Under the pieces are notes generated by a model. It saw only the letters and a list, made by a program, of their open reading frames with translations, was not told the origin of the DNA and did no database searches. Both the position numbers and the translations under genes were made by a program. 64,000 nt of DNA from Echinometra lucunter (Eukaryota; Echinodermata; Echinoidea; Camarodonta; Echinometridae): positions 1-64,000 of the forward strand of contig JAPZVO010000059.1 in the NCBI GenBank assembly GCA_029962745.1, given 5' to 3'. Positions 1 through 11,360 of this stretch are shown piece by piece. Every line of letters starts with the position of its first letter. The first letter of the stretch is position 1.

Positions 1-338
1 AAACTTAATATGGATCATGATATATTTGTGGCTGACAATAACATGCTGGAAATTGAGAGGTCCACTGTGAAGCTGTGATTGTAAGTCGTGGACCCCTCAA
101 ATCAAATTATTCATTAATATTAAATTACATAATTAAAATAATGAGAGTGGCCAAAATAGGGGAAGACAAATGTGAAATAAACAATAACATGATGCATGAA
201 ATGAGTAATTTACGAAGAATAACGAGGAGAGACGATGAGGAGAACATATCTGCATGTATGTATGTATGCCCCTGATGTATAACCAATATGAAGTAAACGC
301 GCAAAGGAAACGGATCAAAGTGTATGACTGGTTGAGAA
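1..338. other. AT-rich sequence, nothing recognised
   Basis: No gene, RNA or clear repeat was recognised here. Short open frames on both strands have no family signature. Confidence 0.4.
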
Positions 339-344
339 GTGGTG

Positions 345-500
345 ACGAGTTCTTCGGATACCAACAATAATAGCAATGACAGTAATAATAGAGATGATAA
401 TAATGTTAATGATATTGATAATCACAATAACAATAGTAATCATGATACTAATAACAAAAATAATCATGATAATAGTGATAATATTGACAATAAAAGAAGG
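345..500. repeat. Degenerate AAT/GAT/AAC microsatellite
   Basis: The stretch is made of interleaved AAT, GAT and AAC triplets. On the minus strand it lies just past the 3' end of the LINE coding region, so it may be the element's 3' tail or its insertion site. The Asn/Asp-rich frame across it is a by-product of the triplet composition. Confidence 0.75.
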
Positions 501-525
501 GACAATCTAAGTACAACAAGGAGAG

Positions 526-963
526 CTAGGTTTTATACGAAGCCAATAAAAATGTCTTAAGTTTTCTTTTGAAGACTGCGAGTGAAGGGGAGTTTTTCAA
601 ATCTATGCGCAAAGTATTCCAAAATTTAGGACCTTCAAAAATTAATGTATTTTGTGCTGAAAGTGTTTTTAGTAAAGGTAAATGAAATTCTTCAGACTGT
701 CTAGTGGGATATTTATGAATAGTTTGATTCTTTATAAACATGTCATGAAAAACTAAGGGAAGGGCACCAGAACTGAATTTATACATAAATTCTCCAAGAT
801 GAAACAAGTAGAGATCGTTTACTTTGAGAATATTATGTTCAAGGAAAAGTGGATCTGAGTGGGCACGAAACGGAGCATTGCAGATTATACGAATTACTTT
901 TTTTTGTAACAATATAATTTTTTTAACAGAGTTTGATGAGTGTTTCCCCAAAGCAAAGTCCAT
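526..963 (-). pseudogene. LINE ORF2, C-terminal segment
   Basis: This 145-residue frame is the region after the reverse transcriptase in Jockey/CR1-like ORF2 proteins. Recognisable features are a basic KKVIRII stretch, an SDPLF motif, LYLFHLGEFMYK and a closing segment rich in K and F. It lies in the same frame as the upstream reverse-transcriptase part but is separated from it by a TAA stop. The ~60 bases around that stop read better as LINE protein in a different frame, which suggests a pair of compensating indels. It ends at a natural-looking stop near 526, matching the expected C-terminus of such elements. Confidence 0.75.
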
Positions 964-966
964 AAT

Positions 967-2120
967 TTAGGTAGTGTAAAACAAGAGAATAATAAAGAAT
1001 GAGCAAAGATGGTTGTGGAAGATGTGATTTAGTCTGTTAATGCTACCAATATTTCGAGAGATTGTTTTGCAAATATTTTCGACATGCAATTTCCAGGAGA
1101 GCTTGCTATCAACCAAAACACCTAAAAAATTTGTATGAGAAACCTGCTTAAGTGGGGTATTGCCAAACATAATTTGAGTCGGTAATGAAGCTAAGGAGTT
1201 ACTAAATAATATGTAATTCGTCTTCAAAAGATTTAATGACAGTTTATTGGTTCTTATCCATTCTAAAACACTTCGCAACTCTGCATTGACGACATCAACA
1301 AGAACATTTGGATCTCTGTGTGAAAAAAATAAGTTAGTGTCATCTGCAAATAAAATGAATGACAGTGAATTGGACGATTTATGAAAATCATTTATATAAA
1401 GAATAAACAACAAAGGGCCTAAAAGACTCCCTTGCGGAACACCACAAGTAATATTTCTAAAATCAGATTCTTGCTCATTTAAATAAACAAATTGTTTTCT
1501 GTTAGAGAGGTAACTCCTGAACCATTCCAAGGCCTTTCCACGGACACCGATATGATTCAGTTTATAAAGTAAAATGTCATGATTTATCGTATCGAAGGCC
1601 TTGGAGAAGTCCAGGAATATACCAACTGTGTGAGAAGAAGAGTCAATTGAATGGGCAACCTTTTCTACAAAAGTCATTAAAGCGTGAACAGTACTATGTT
1701 TCTCCCTAAAACCAAATTGGAAGTTTGAAAAGATATTATTTTTCTTCAAGAAAGTTATCATTCGAGGGAACACTATTTTTTCTAAAATTTTGGAAAAAGA
1801 AGACAATAACGAGATTGGCCGATAGTTACCTACTTCAAGTGTGTCACCCTTCTTAAATAATGGTATGATTTTAGCAAGTTTCATGGAATTAGGAAATTCA
1901 CCATGCAGCAGTGATAAATTAAAGATATGGACCAATGGATCTACAATGTAAGGAATAATGGCCTTTAAAATAACATTACTGATTCCGTCAAAGCCGGAAC
2001 TTTTTTTATTTTGTAAGTTGGAAACAATGTTTGTGACTTCTTGTCTATTCGTAGGAAAAAAAAAGAAAATAGAACTTGGATTAGCAGGACCTAAGAAGTC
2101 AGTAAAACACCTGTCAGAAG
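967..2120 (-). pseudogene. LINE reverse transcriptase domain
   Basis: This segment carries a typical non-LTR reverse transcriptase. In order come SGFDGIS, NYRPISLLSSFSKILEK, FGFREKHST, a catalytic-aspartate block FLDFSKAFDTINHD, the GVPQGSLLGPLLFILYIND block and the FADD active-site box. RNA-templated DNA synthesis at a nicked genomic target is the family role. The frame stays open upstream of the Met at 1935 to about 2120, where the frame changes, and it ends in a stop at 967-969. The catalytic residues look intact but the polypeptide is cut on both sides, so an active protein is unlikely. Confidence 0.9.
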
Positions 2121-2159
2121 GGGGAATATTTTAGCCAGATCGTTACCAATTGAGGAAAA

Positions 2160-2732
2160 TTAATTATTGAAAATATTCGCTATATATTTTGGATCTTTAA
2201 CAATTTCTTTATTATTCCTGATTCTATTTATTTCAGAAACTCCTTTAATTAAGTTCATCGCCTGTTTGATGATTTTCCATGTGTTTTGGGTATTGTGCTT
2301 GAACATTTCCAAACGATTTACAAAATATTTTCTTTTTTCTAAACGAATGATATTCATTGTTTTTATAGGACGTATACTTTAAATTTGATTTCTCAGTACC
2401 TTTTAATTTGTATTTATAAAAAAGATTATTTTTTTCGATTAATTGAGCGAGAATAGATTTTGAAATCCAAGGAAGTTTTGGTATTTTTTATGATTTGTTT
2501 TGATTTTTTGTTTCGGCATAACTATGTCCAGCTGAATGCTTAATATTTGGGAAAAAGCTTCATATGAATTATTTATGTTTTCATTTATATAAACACTCGA
2601 CCAATCATAATTTTCATAATTTTCATTTTCATTAATCATAATACCAAGACGTGCCAATCTTTCGGCGTTAACTTTACGTCTGAATAGTGAGGAACTATTG
2701 GTATTTATAGGTTGTCCCAGTGGATAGTGCAT
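2160..2732 (-). pseudogene. LINE ORF2 linker between endonuclease and reverse transcriptase
   Basis: Two short frames (2439-2732 and 2160-2357) cover the poorly conserved linker of ORF2. The second contains a stretch of the form NTWKIIKQAMN, a recurring feature of the pre-RT linker in Jockey/CR1-like LINEs. They lie in register with the flanking domains but are split by frame changes. Assignment is by position plus that motif. Confidence 0.6.
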
Positions 2733-2940
2733 TGCAATAGGGTAGTGATCAGAAGTGTCCGAAATTATTATATAAGAATCAGGATGTGGAATTACATTTG
2801 AAAATATATTATCAATTAAAGTAGCAGATGTATTTGAAACGCGCGTTGGTTTGGAAACTAGTGGCAGACAAGAGGCCGATAAAATCTACTCAAGAAATTC
2901 TTGAGAAACATTGTTGAGTTCATGGTTCAATAAGTCTATA

Positions 2941-3645
2941 TTAAAATCTCCCATCAGAAAAAAAATCTTTATTGTCAAAATTAATATCTCTTAATAAATC
3001 TGAAAAATATTGTAAAAATTCTTGGGTACTAGAGCTAGGGGATAACACCGGCGATATATTCTTATTTCCAGGAATCAAAATTTCAATGAAGAGGGATTCA
3101 ATAATGTTGTTGCAAACAGAAATTTCATTCAAAATAGTATAATTAAGTGATTTGCGAACGTAGAGAGCAACACCACCACCAACTTTATTTTTTCTATTTT
3201 TATTGATGAACTCATAATCCTTTATATGAAATTGGTGGTTTAAATCGTGATTTAACCAAGTTTCCGTAAGACCGATCAGAGAAAGTGGGTTTGACATGGG
3301 CTTATCTATAAGTGAAAGAAGGTCATCGAAATGTCGATTCAAACTTCTGATATTTAGGTGAAGTAAGGAAAATGTATTTAATTCAAATTCTTTCAAGACA
3401 CGGGAAAACTGATTGACGGTTATGTAATTAGTAATTCCTCGTTGGGCTGGGTCATCGAAATCAAAATCAAACTCCAAGTTTACAGATGAAGAGTTCATCC
3501 TATCTCTGATAAGATTGTCATATAAATTAGTAGAGGTAAGAGAGGCATCATTAAATTGAATAGGTCGATGTAACTCGAAGAAATCGTCATCACTAAGCCT
3601 ATGGAAAGGCAATGATTGTCTATCAAACGAATCAGACATCGTCAT
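2941..3645 (-). pseudogene. LINE ORF2, N-terminal extension and APE endonuclease, frameshifted
   Basis: The frame starts with an acidic leader and enters an exonuclease-endonuclease-phosphatase fold domain. HLNIRSL, a glutamate-containing TETWL and GGGVALYVRKSL are the family signatures. At a run of eight T residues (minus strand, about 2959-2966) the frame shifts. Downstream of it, in the neighbouring frame, the conserved GDFN box and a matching continuation can be read to about 2885. An extra base in the homopolymer is therefore the likely lesion, or a sequencing error there. Confidence 0.85.
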
Positions 3646-4276
3646 AGATTAAAAAGTATTTTCTCATTACAGATATTTGGCGATTAAAAGAAATCATGTC
3701 TAAAATGGCGCTATCAGCAAGATATAGAGGATGTGGGGAATGAACGACGTCCACATGAAGTAAGATTGGAGACGAGTAGATGGATAACAATGGCAAATGG
3801 AAGAAAGTGGTGATAAGGAAGTAAGATTGGAGAAATGAACACATGATGATGATGATGATGATGATAATGATGACGATGATGATGAATAAGAAAGGAGATA
3901 CAAACAGAGTCTCTGATGGCACAACAAACTTAGGGCAATCTAAAGGCTGGAACATCATAGGAAAAAATAATCAGCATTAGAGCTAATAACAAGAACTTGT
4001 ATATTGAGGAATTTTGATAGAATAGAGGTATAAATCATCGGATATACTTGTAACAAATTCATTCTAATGAGGAAAAAAATGGCAATATTTTCTATAAAGT
4101 TGCAAATACTACTATACTGATAAAACAACCCTTATTTAGATAACTTGGAAGATATTTCATTTGCACTACTAAGGACAAAAGAAACAGGATAAACATACAA
4201 ACAGATTGAGGATGTATTCTTCATTCAAATAAGTTTACGCGTACACGAACGTAAGTCAAAATAAAATAAAAAGCCA
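3646..4276. other. LINE upstream region and unassigned AT-rich DNA
   Basis: This lies 5' of the LINE coding region on the minus strand and may include its 5' UTR. It contains a GAT/ATG microsatellite at about 3843-3885. No further gene was recognised. Confidence 0.4.
3843..3885. repeat. (GAT)n microsatellite
   Basis: An imperfect run of GAT triplets. The Ser- and Ile-rich frames read across it are artefacts. Confidence 0.85.
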
Positions 4277-4920
4277 ACCCCCCCCCCCAAAAAAAAGAAC
4301 ACATAAGGCTCTCCGCACAGAAAATATCGAAGTGTTACTTACAATACGTACACTGTGACCTTATAGAAAGAAACAATCATTTTGTAATGAACGAGTGCCA
4401 CAATAATCCAACATTTAATCGTGGCAAGTATTTTGATTTGTGGGATAAACAGGACAGTATTAACATGATTAGATTCTGGAATATGATCGAAGTAAGCATT
4501 TTGTAATATAAGAAGACATGCGCTACTCAGTTATCATGACAATGGATCAATGATAATCATTGCATATACAAAAAAAAATCATTGTTGAGAATAAACGATT
4601 GAAAAAAAAAATAATTTGACGGCATTTGTGTTTAACCGAATTAAGAACTGTCCATCTGACTAAGCTGTTGAAATACATCTTCTCGATTCTACTCGTTGAA
4701 AAAGAAGGACATTGAGTCAAAACAAATCAGCGTGACATAACTGCTTTACTAATGTTTTGTTCACATCAAGATAAAATTAGGTTTACTAAGAGTAGTCCCC
4801 GGAACCAAACGACAAGTTGATTCGTTCCTACGAAACCAGACGTCTGATACTACTTTTGGCTGATACGTTACGAAAGCCGCCGTTTGGTTCCGACATTAGC
4901 CAAGACTTTCGGGGTACATT
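4277..4920. other. Unassigned AT-rich DNA with small hairpin
   Basis: A poly-C/poly-A tract opens the stretch. An 11-bp perfect inverted repeat (GGAACCAAACG at 4801-4811 against its complement at 4881-4891) marks a small hairpin that could be a MITE remnant. Nothing else was recognised. Confidence 0.4.
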
Positions 4921-5210
4921 TCAGAGGCTACCGAACGTTATAAGAGGGAGAGGGGAGCTGACACCCAAATAGGCGAAATCCAGATCCTGCAGATAGCTCA
5001 CTAGCGAGGGTTCCGGGGCGACACCCCCTCCCATCCCCGAACCCTTGTTTTTTTCTGATTTTGAAAGTCTATTTCTATATTTGCAATTTTTATAATTTTT
5101 AAAAACTAATAAAGCTTTTTTTGGGCCGAAAGTGTGGGGGGAGACCCGCCAGCCCCCCTTCCACTTCTGTTGCCCCTGAATTTTGATTATTAGTATTATC
5201 AAGAGTATTA
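4921..5210. repeat. G/C-tract dispersed repeat fragment
   Basis: This has the G-run-rich composition shared by many segments of the window (compare 8116-9226 and 55893-57509), but no boundary is clear. The minus-strand frame over it is treated as non-coding. Confidence 0.4.
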
Positions 5211-5413
5211 TTACACATTGTCATTGTCAGACAGTCTCTCAAGTCTTTGTAAATGCAGTTTTATTGAATAGGTTTGAATAACAGTCATCAAGAGTTCTGA
5301 TGAATTTATATGTTCCGGATATTCTGATATTGTCTTTAAATGAGCTAACAAAATGTTTATATATCTATTTTGATAAGTCTTATTCTCAACAAGTTATCCT
5401 AAAACATAATTAT

Positions 5414-5629
5414 GCACTGTGAAAAAAATGGGCAAATGCTTTGCCTAGCGTTGGGCAACCCAACGATTGTTAGGCAATGTTTTACACAAGGTTATGCATT
5501 TCCCGACATATTGGCTTTTGCCTTTGAGTAGCTAAAATGCTTTCTATATTGCTCGGTTGTTGGTCAAATCTTTTCACGCAACTTTTTTTTTTACCAACAT
5601 CAACTTACCCATTTTTTTTGTCACATTGC
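5414..5629. mobile_element. MITE-like element with A-rich terminal inverted repeats
   Basis: The two ends are inverted copies of a motif resembling TGTGAAAAAAATGGG (about 5418-5432 and 5609-5624). Inside the left half lies a second palindrome centred near 5457 (CGTTGGG/CCCAACG). No coding capacity. The superfamily could not be assigned because no convincing target duplication was seen. Confidence 0.55.
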
Positions 5630-6030
5630 GGTCACTAAATAATATCCAGGATCAAAGAAAATACTAGTATACCCTCTAATAAAATTCTCCCTGAAAAACA
5701 GTGGCGTAATTATTCAAAATAATTTGAGGGGGCAGAACATGACATACATTTCTGAAAAGTTGCCAGCTAGCGAAGAGAGCAATCCAAAAATCGACTTGTT
5801 TAATGAAAATGTTATTTCGTCATGCAAAGATCAGGACATACTATCCGGGAGGTAATCTAATTTGTTCCCCTTTCCCTTTTTTATGCATTTATTTTTTTAT
5901 TTTATTTTTCTTTTGAGGGGTTGGGGGGCTATTGCCTCCAAGCTAGGTCAAACACGGAATAGCAGCATCCGGTATCGCGCGAGTAGCTCTCTTGTCCTTG
6001 CTATGCCCCTGCCTTTGCTCGATTTCCCGA
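5630..6030. repeat. G-rich dispersed repeat fragment
   Basis: The segment starts near AGTGGCGTAATTA and carries GGGGGG tracts, similar in style to the AGTGGCGTA-bounded elements at 8116 and 55896. Boundaries are not resolved. Confidence 0.35.
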
Positions 6031-8115
6031 GGTAAAAGATACTCTTCTCAAGAATCGTGAAATTCTACTCTTGCTCGTAAAATTGTTTGTATGGTATATC
6101 ACTGTTTGATTTGATCCCTACATTACTTATTCTTCTATATATTTAATATAGTGCTGTCACCACGGCAGTTTTATAACTAACGTAACCCAGCCTCACTCTC
6201 GTTGTTCAGGGTTTAACGTATTTTGTTGTGAACGTTGTGGGAAAATCTAGTCGGAGGCAAAATCCCCTCATAATTATGTGACGTGAATTCTACTTCCGTC
6301 TGTGATCCGCAGGCCGTGTCGAACTCGCCTTATTCGTTTCGGCATAAACACGATCAGTTGCCCTCTTCGCATCGTTCGACCCTGCTTCAGGATTCAACAC
6401 TCGAGCTGAGTCACTGTGTAAACACGGTAGTTGTTTGTCACGATCCCTTCCTATCAGAGCCCAAATGATAATCGTGTGTTTGTTGTTGTTGTTGTTATAG
6501 TTTATTGTTTGTTTTGATTTGTTCAGTTTTTAGAAATTGCATTGAAAAGTTTGTGCCTACTTGCGGAAGGGGGGAAAACACAACTTCAAAACATTAAGGC
6601 GAACTAAGCAACATTAATCCCGGGCATTAATCTGCAAAATATACTTAGCGTACTCAGATAAACCTAAAAAAATAACTGAATTACCTAAAGGGATTAGTTA
6701 CATCTTATCAGCTTATCGGGAAAAAAGTGCGATTGCAGTCAAGTGGAAACTAATTTTCCATTTTATCTTGAAAATGTCACATAATACATGCACCTTTCAA
6801 CTATTGCCACATAGATACATTATAAGAAATTTATGCCACTTATCGTTTTCTCCATAATGCAGTAATAAATATAAATCAGAAGTTAAACCAATGGACATGG
6901 TTTCGAACACAGATAGTTTAGTCAGCTTCGCACAGTCACACTGCGCAGTATACAGTGCGAAGCTTCGAAGGCCGTGCATGAACGGGAGTACGTGGGACTA
7001 CATGAGATGAATCTTGAAGGGTTCGTGAATGACATTGCCTTGGATTTTTTTCCCGACATAACCGTCCGACAGTAAATTTTGAAAAGATATTCGGAGGAGA
7101 CTTTGATATACTTTGATTGTACATATGTGCAAGCCTCGATCCTGGGCCATAACGGAAAATATGAAAAATAACGTAACTTTTGCTGACTAAAAAAAAAAAA
7201 AAAAGAAGCATCTCATTTCACTAATTTTCATATAATAAAACATGATTCTGGTACAAATAATTATCATGATGCTTTAGAATAACTCTCATTCTTTAATGTG
7301 AAGTTTGATTTATTTCATTTGGTGGTTTCTAAGGCGAGATTTTACGTAAACAAATTGTTTACTTCATGCAAATTAGGCAGCACGGAGTGAATGCTTTCGG
7401 GCAATTAAAGACAATGGGTTAACATTGTATGATTCTAAAAAATCTTGTTTTGTTACTTGAAAATGGGATAAACATAAGGGTTATAGTGTAAAAATACCAG
7501 TTTGAATGTTTCAAAGTGTAACATCCACACGAAGTATTTTTAAATATAAAAAAATGTGAACCAATGTTTGAAAAATATACGGGGGTCGGTTGCACAGGAT
7601 AGACGTAAGGCGTATGATTCACCTTTCCGTACTGTGTGTATTGGTGTATCACGCGGCGGGAGGCACATAACGGCATTTTCAAATTCAAGCAAAGTGGTCC
7701 TCTTAGTGATTGTCTCGTGAGACGAAGGATAATAAAATCGCCGTTGCGTCTAACTTACACTTTTGCATTCCAAATTATGGTTGCTTTCAGGGTTTTTGAG
7801 TACAAATACAAATACTCATACACATGTTTCATCTTAGTTTGAGAATTTTTAAAATCAGCTACTCACTAAGTTAGTCAATGCCTTTAATTGGGGTGCTGTG
7901 GCTGCATCATCATCATCCTTTTCCCACACTCTGCCTGTATGTTCCCACACTCTGCTTGTTTTCAGTCTGATATACTAATCTCCTCCCCTGCTGCTTCACT
8001 CAGATGGCATGTTATGTAACTGGTAGTCTGGAATGTAGATGTACCTGTAGATGTGAGTTGTTGTGATGGAATAAACTTACTAGAAGTTTGATTCTACATC
8101 GATGCAGTTATGAGC
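6031..8115. other. No gene recognised
   Basis: AT-rich DNA with a short GTT microsatellite near 6480-6497 and a poly-A run near 7187-7204. Short frames in both directions show no domain, no consistent splice signals and no homology that I recognise. Confidence 0.4.
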
Positions 8116-9226
8116 AGTGGCGTAGCTAGGATTTCGTGGGGGCGGTAGTAAGCACGCGAGGCGTGCGAATCACCTAGGGGGAGGGTGCAGGGAGGAGGGG
8201 GGACTTAAGGAAGCTCCCAATGGCGTAACAACCAGGGGGGGGGGGGCCGGGGGCAGAGTGCCCCCTGAAGGATTTCAGCGGGAAAATTCACCAAACCATC
8301 AGAAAAAAATGAAAGGGAGGGAAAGGAAGAAAAAGGAAGGGAGAAAGGTAATGGAAGAAGAAGAAAGGAAAATAAACAGGAGGAAATGAAAACAAAGAAG
8401 GAGAAAGAGAAAGAAAAAAGGAGAAAGAAGCAAAGGGAAACAAAAGAAAGGAGGGAAAATTTATTACCAAAACCCCAGAGTTTCCGGGGGTTCCACTCCC
8501 TGGACCCCCGCAGTGGCTTTCATCAGAGGCCCTAAGCCAGAACCCTGGACCCCTCCGCTAAGGGTTTTGCAAAAAACAACTCGCGGTGGGGGCTCAGCAT
8601 ATTCTATTTCTAAACTTATACTGCTTTCACACCAAGGTACGGTCGCTGCGACCGATGAAATCATAATGTGAAAGTATTTCATCGGTCGCTGCGGGACCGA
8701 TCGTTTTGGTCAAAAACGATCGGTCGCTGAGTACGGTCGCTGAGGTACTTCAGCGACGGATCGCGACCGATGCAAGCTAGATGTGAAAGCACATCATACT
8801 CAGCGACCGATCGAAATGCAATGACCCCCATACATGCCTACGCACTATCTCTATTTCCGCTTCCGGCTAGGTCAGCTATACAGCGACCGATCGCTCTGGG
8901 CCTGATCAAATTTTGACGGAGGTGTGAAAGCACGTCCGATCGGTCGCTGGGTACGGTCGCAGCGACCGGTGGCAGCGACCGTACCTTGATGTGAAAGCAA
9001 TATTAGTTACCGGGAAATTTTCGGCTCTGCCACCCCCCCCCCCCCCCATAACAGGCAGAGAATGTAAGAGACCGGGAACAGACAACCAAAAATTCAAAGA
9101 AAAGTCAGAGCTTCCGCGCTTCGCGCGGGAAGAGAAAATCACCATCCCTGCACCCTCCCCCTAGCATGCCTAGGGAGCGCGTTTTGCACTATCGTCCTCC
9201 TAAAATGAAATCCTAGCTACACCACT
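8116..9226. mobile_element. TIR element with AGTGGCGTAGCTAGGAT ends, carrying a nested MITE
   Basis: The left end AGTGGCGTAGCTAGGATTT (8116-8134) is matched in inverted orientation at 9208-9226 with one mismatch. Between the ends are G/C runs, purine-rich sequence and a separate nested element (8621-9000). There is no transposase. Similar end motifs recur near 9430, 9890, 55896 and 57495, so this is a dispersed family. Confidence 0.6.
8621..9000. mobile_element. MITE with CTGCTTTCACA ends and internal GCGACCG motif array
   Basis: The TIRs run from CTGCTTTCACACCAAGGTAC on the left to the inverted counterpart ending GTGAAAGCAA on the right, about 30 bp each. The interior holds many direct and inverted copies of CAGCGACCGATCG, and GTGAAAGCA recurs internally. 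It is nested in the 8116-9226 element. Flanking bases do not give an unambiguous target duplication. Confidence 0.7.
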
Positions 9227-9540
9227 AATTCTAGACTTAATTACCGGGGAAATTTTTACCTATGCGTATGCCCCCCCCCCCCCGATAACAGGCAAAGAGC
9301 ATAAGAAGAGCGGGAACTGAGAGCGAAAAAACGTCGGAGCTTCCTCGCTTTGCGCGGGAGGGGGGGGGGGGAAACTCCCCCCCTCCCTGCACCCTCCCCC
9401 CTAGGGAGCACTACCTCCTCCTATAATGAAATTCTAGTTGCGCCGCAGAAGATAGACTTAATTACCAACAACTAACAATTCAAAAAAGGTCGGAGCTTCC
9501 GCTCTTTCGCGGGAGGGGGGAAACTCCCCCTCCCTGCACC
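9227..9540. repeat. G/C-tract repeats with partial AGTGGCGTAGCTAGG-family ends
   Basis: Two fragments resembling the interior and right end of the 8116-9226 element follow it (matching GGAGCTTCCGC and CCTCCCTGCACC segments). They are broken copies with poly-G and poly-C runs. Confidence 0.5.
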
Positions 9541-9864
9541 GATCTAATTGAAAATGCTATTGAAAACAAAAAAAAAATGGATATTTTTGGCCCTCTAACT
9601 TCGCTCGCTCATCAAAATCTTAGGATTTCCATCCAAAAATGCGATCAAAATCGAGGCAAGTGGTTATTTTCGACTCGCTCGTTTCCTCGTTTGTCATATT
9701 TTACAATTTTTATTCAAAAATGTTATTCAAAACCGGAAAAGTGGCTATTTTCTGCTCGCTCGCTTCGCTCGCTCGCAAAATAGATATCAAAATGTGTGTG
9801 AGAGGCGAGAAAATCGTTTAAAAGTTTTTCATCTCCCACTCCGTTAATTGGATTTACGCCGGTG
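9541..9864 (+). mobile_element. 5'-truncated copy of the CAYYGGCGTAAATCC hAT-like MITE
   Basis: The segment matches the interior and right end of the complete copy at 49869-50404: several TCTATT-type units with TTCGCTCGCTCGCAAAAT, then AAAATGTGTGTG and the terminal GGATTTACGCCGGTG. The left terminus is missing. The open frames here are repeat-derived. Confidence 0.7.
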
Positions 9865-10200
9865 AAGCACCACCGTCCTCCTAAAATTCAGTCCTAGCTA
9901 CGCCACCGATTCTAGACATAGACTAGTTACCGGAAATTTTGGGCTCTGCCCCCCCCCCCCCCGATAACAGGTACCTGTTACGCCCCTGGAAGCTCCGACG
10001 TTGCTTTGTCGTTGTTTCTTGTCTGATCCCGCTTTTCTTTCATTCTCTTACCCTTTTCTCATCTCGCTCACTCTTTTTCTTTCTTCCGTTTTTCTTTATT
10101 TCCTTTCTTCTGGCGTTTTGGCGCGGGGGGGGGGGGGGGGGGACCGTCCCCATCGCCCCCTGGCTACGCGCCTGGTCATAAGTCTAGTTGTCTGTCACAA
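9865..10200. repeat. G-tract dispersed repeat fragments
   Basis: Contains a CCTAGCTACGCCAC end motif near 9892, poly-C at about 9949-9962, a C/T-rich stretch and a poly-G run at about 10125-10142. It is a mosaic of repeat ends with no gene. Confidence 0.5.
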
Positions 10201-11106
10201 CAGAACACAAAACCTTGATTGATCTCTGAAGTCACGCCTAAAAAAGTTTTATTTTTATTCACTCTAAATGCACTCCTTCTCAAATTCACCCGTAACAGAG
10301 TGAATGCGTTCACTCTTTTTTGATGACGGAAAGAATCGTTAGAATTGTACTTTGACACTTATAACATTTTACCGAGTCATTGGGCCCCTTAACAGTAAAA
10401 GCCACCAGTGTTTGAAAAAATCATGGATACTACTAGTATCCATGAAAAAATGTAGGCTGTTATTTTAGCAAACACACAAATATTAGGGCGTGAAAAAGAT
10501 TAAAAACTCGTTTAAGTGTAAATGGACCCCTGACTAGAAAGGAACCCTTTCCCCTTCCTTTTTAGTAAAAAAACAAAACACAACAAAGAGGAAGGCGCAA
10601 AAAAAAAAAAAAAAAAAAAAATCAGGGTTTGATATTTCAAAAGAAAAGAATATATATTATGCATTTAACCATAAAAAACTCCTTCCACAAAGCTACTCTC
10701 ATCAGTCGCCCAAAATTTGAAAATGGCTGTATTTTAAGAAACGGGCACAGAATACAAATTACTAGACCAAATTCAATGATATTGGTATCATTTTCTTCGG
10801 TAGACAATGCTTTACCCTTTAACGAGCTACCCCTGAGGGGGTCAGGACATGTTACTAAAAATAAATAAATTGTATGGGATGTCTATGATAAAAAAAATAA
10901 GGATACAAAAAAAATAGCCGAAACGAAATAAAACAAAAGCGAACTACAAGGTATAAAGTCCTCTTCTCAGGATCTCGTTATTTTATTAATAATTTCAAGG
11001 AGAATCAACACATCAAATTGTGATCGCAGTAGATTCTAGATCCAATCTAGATCAAGACTGTGCTTGTAAATTGTATTTTTACAATCAAGAAATTAATAGG
11101 CTAAGA
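10201..11106. other. No gene recognised
   Basis: AT-rich, with a poly-A run near 10598-10620. No recognisable coding or structural feature. Confidence 0.4.
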
Positions 11107-11206
11107 TGGTCTATTTCTATAGCGAAAGACCGCCGCTAGTTACCAATCAAGAAATACAAGAACAATAATAAAGTGGTCTATTTCTATAGCGAAAGACCGC
11201 CGCTAT
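11107..11206 (+). repeat. Two direct copies of a ~33-bp unit
   Basis: A unit beginning GGTCTATTTCTATAGCGAAA and continuing GACCGCCGCTA occurs at about 11108-11139 and again at 11174-11205. Each copy can fold because GGTCT pairs with AGACC. Purpose unknown. Confidence 0.75.
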
Positions 11207-11360
11207 TTAGAATTAGGCCTACTTACATAAGTTGTGCCAAGAAAAAAAAAATAATATTCCAGGAATTAAAAATCCGATTGTTTGATCCAAAAGTTAAATG
11301 TCCGAAACTAAGGCGAAATAGTAGTGGAGAGCGAATTAAGAAAGACGAAAGTCCGGTGTG

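Larger units (their letters stand above)
526..3645 (-). mobile_element. Degenerate APE-type non-LTR retrotransposon (CR1/Jockey-like group)
   Basis: Read on the minus strand, the order is an apurinic-endonuclease-like domain, a linker, a reverse transcriptase and a C-terminal region, the usual ORF2 layout of Jockey/CR1-group LINEs. Recognisable blocks are HLNIRSL, TETWL and GGGVALYV in the endonuclease, and KKGD, NYRPISLL, FLDFSKAFDT, GVPQGSLLGPLLF and FADDTNLF in the reverse transcriptase. At least one homopolymer frameshift, an in-frame stop and further frame changes interrupt the frame, so this copy cannot make the full protein. No 5' UTR or target-site duplication could be fixed. The clade is inferred from motif style and needs a phylogeny. 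Confidence 0.9.

Noticed and set aside
339..560. Asn/Asp-rich 73-codon frame
   Set aside because: Encoded by an AAT/GAT microsatellite at the LINE 3' side.
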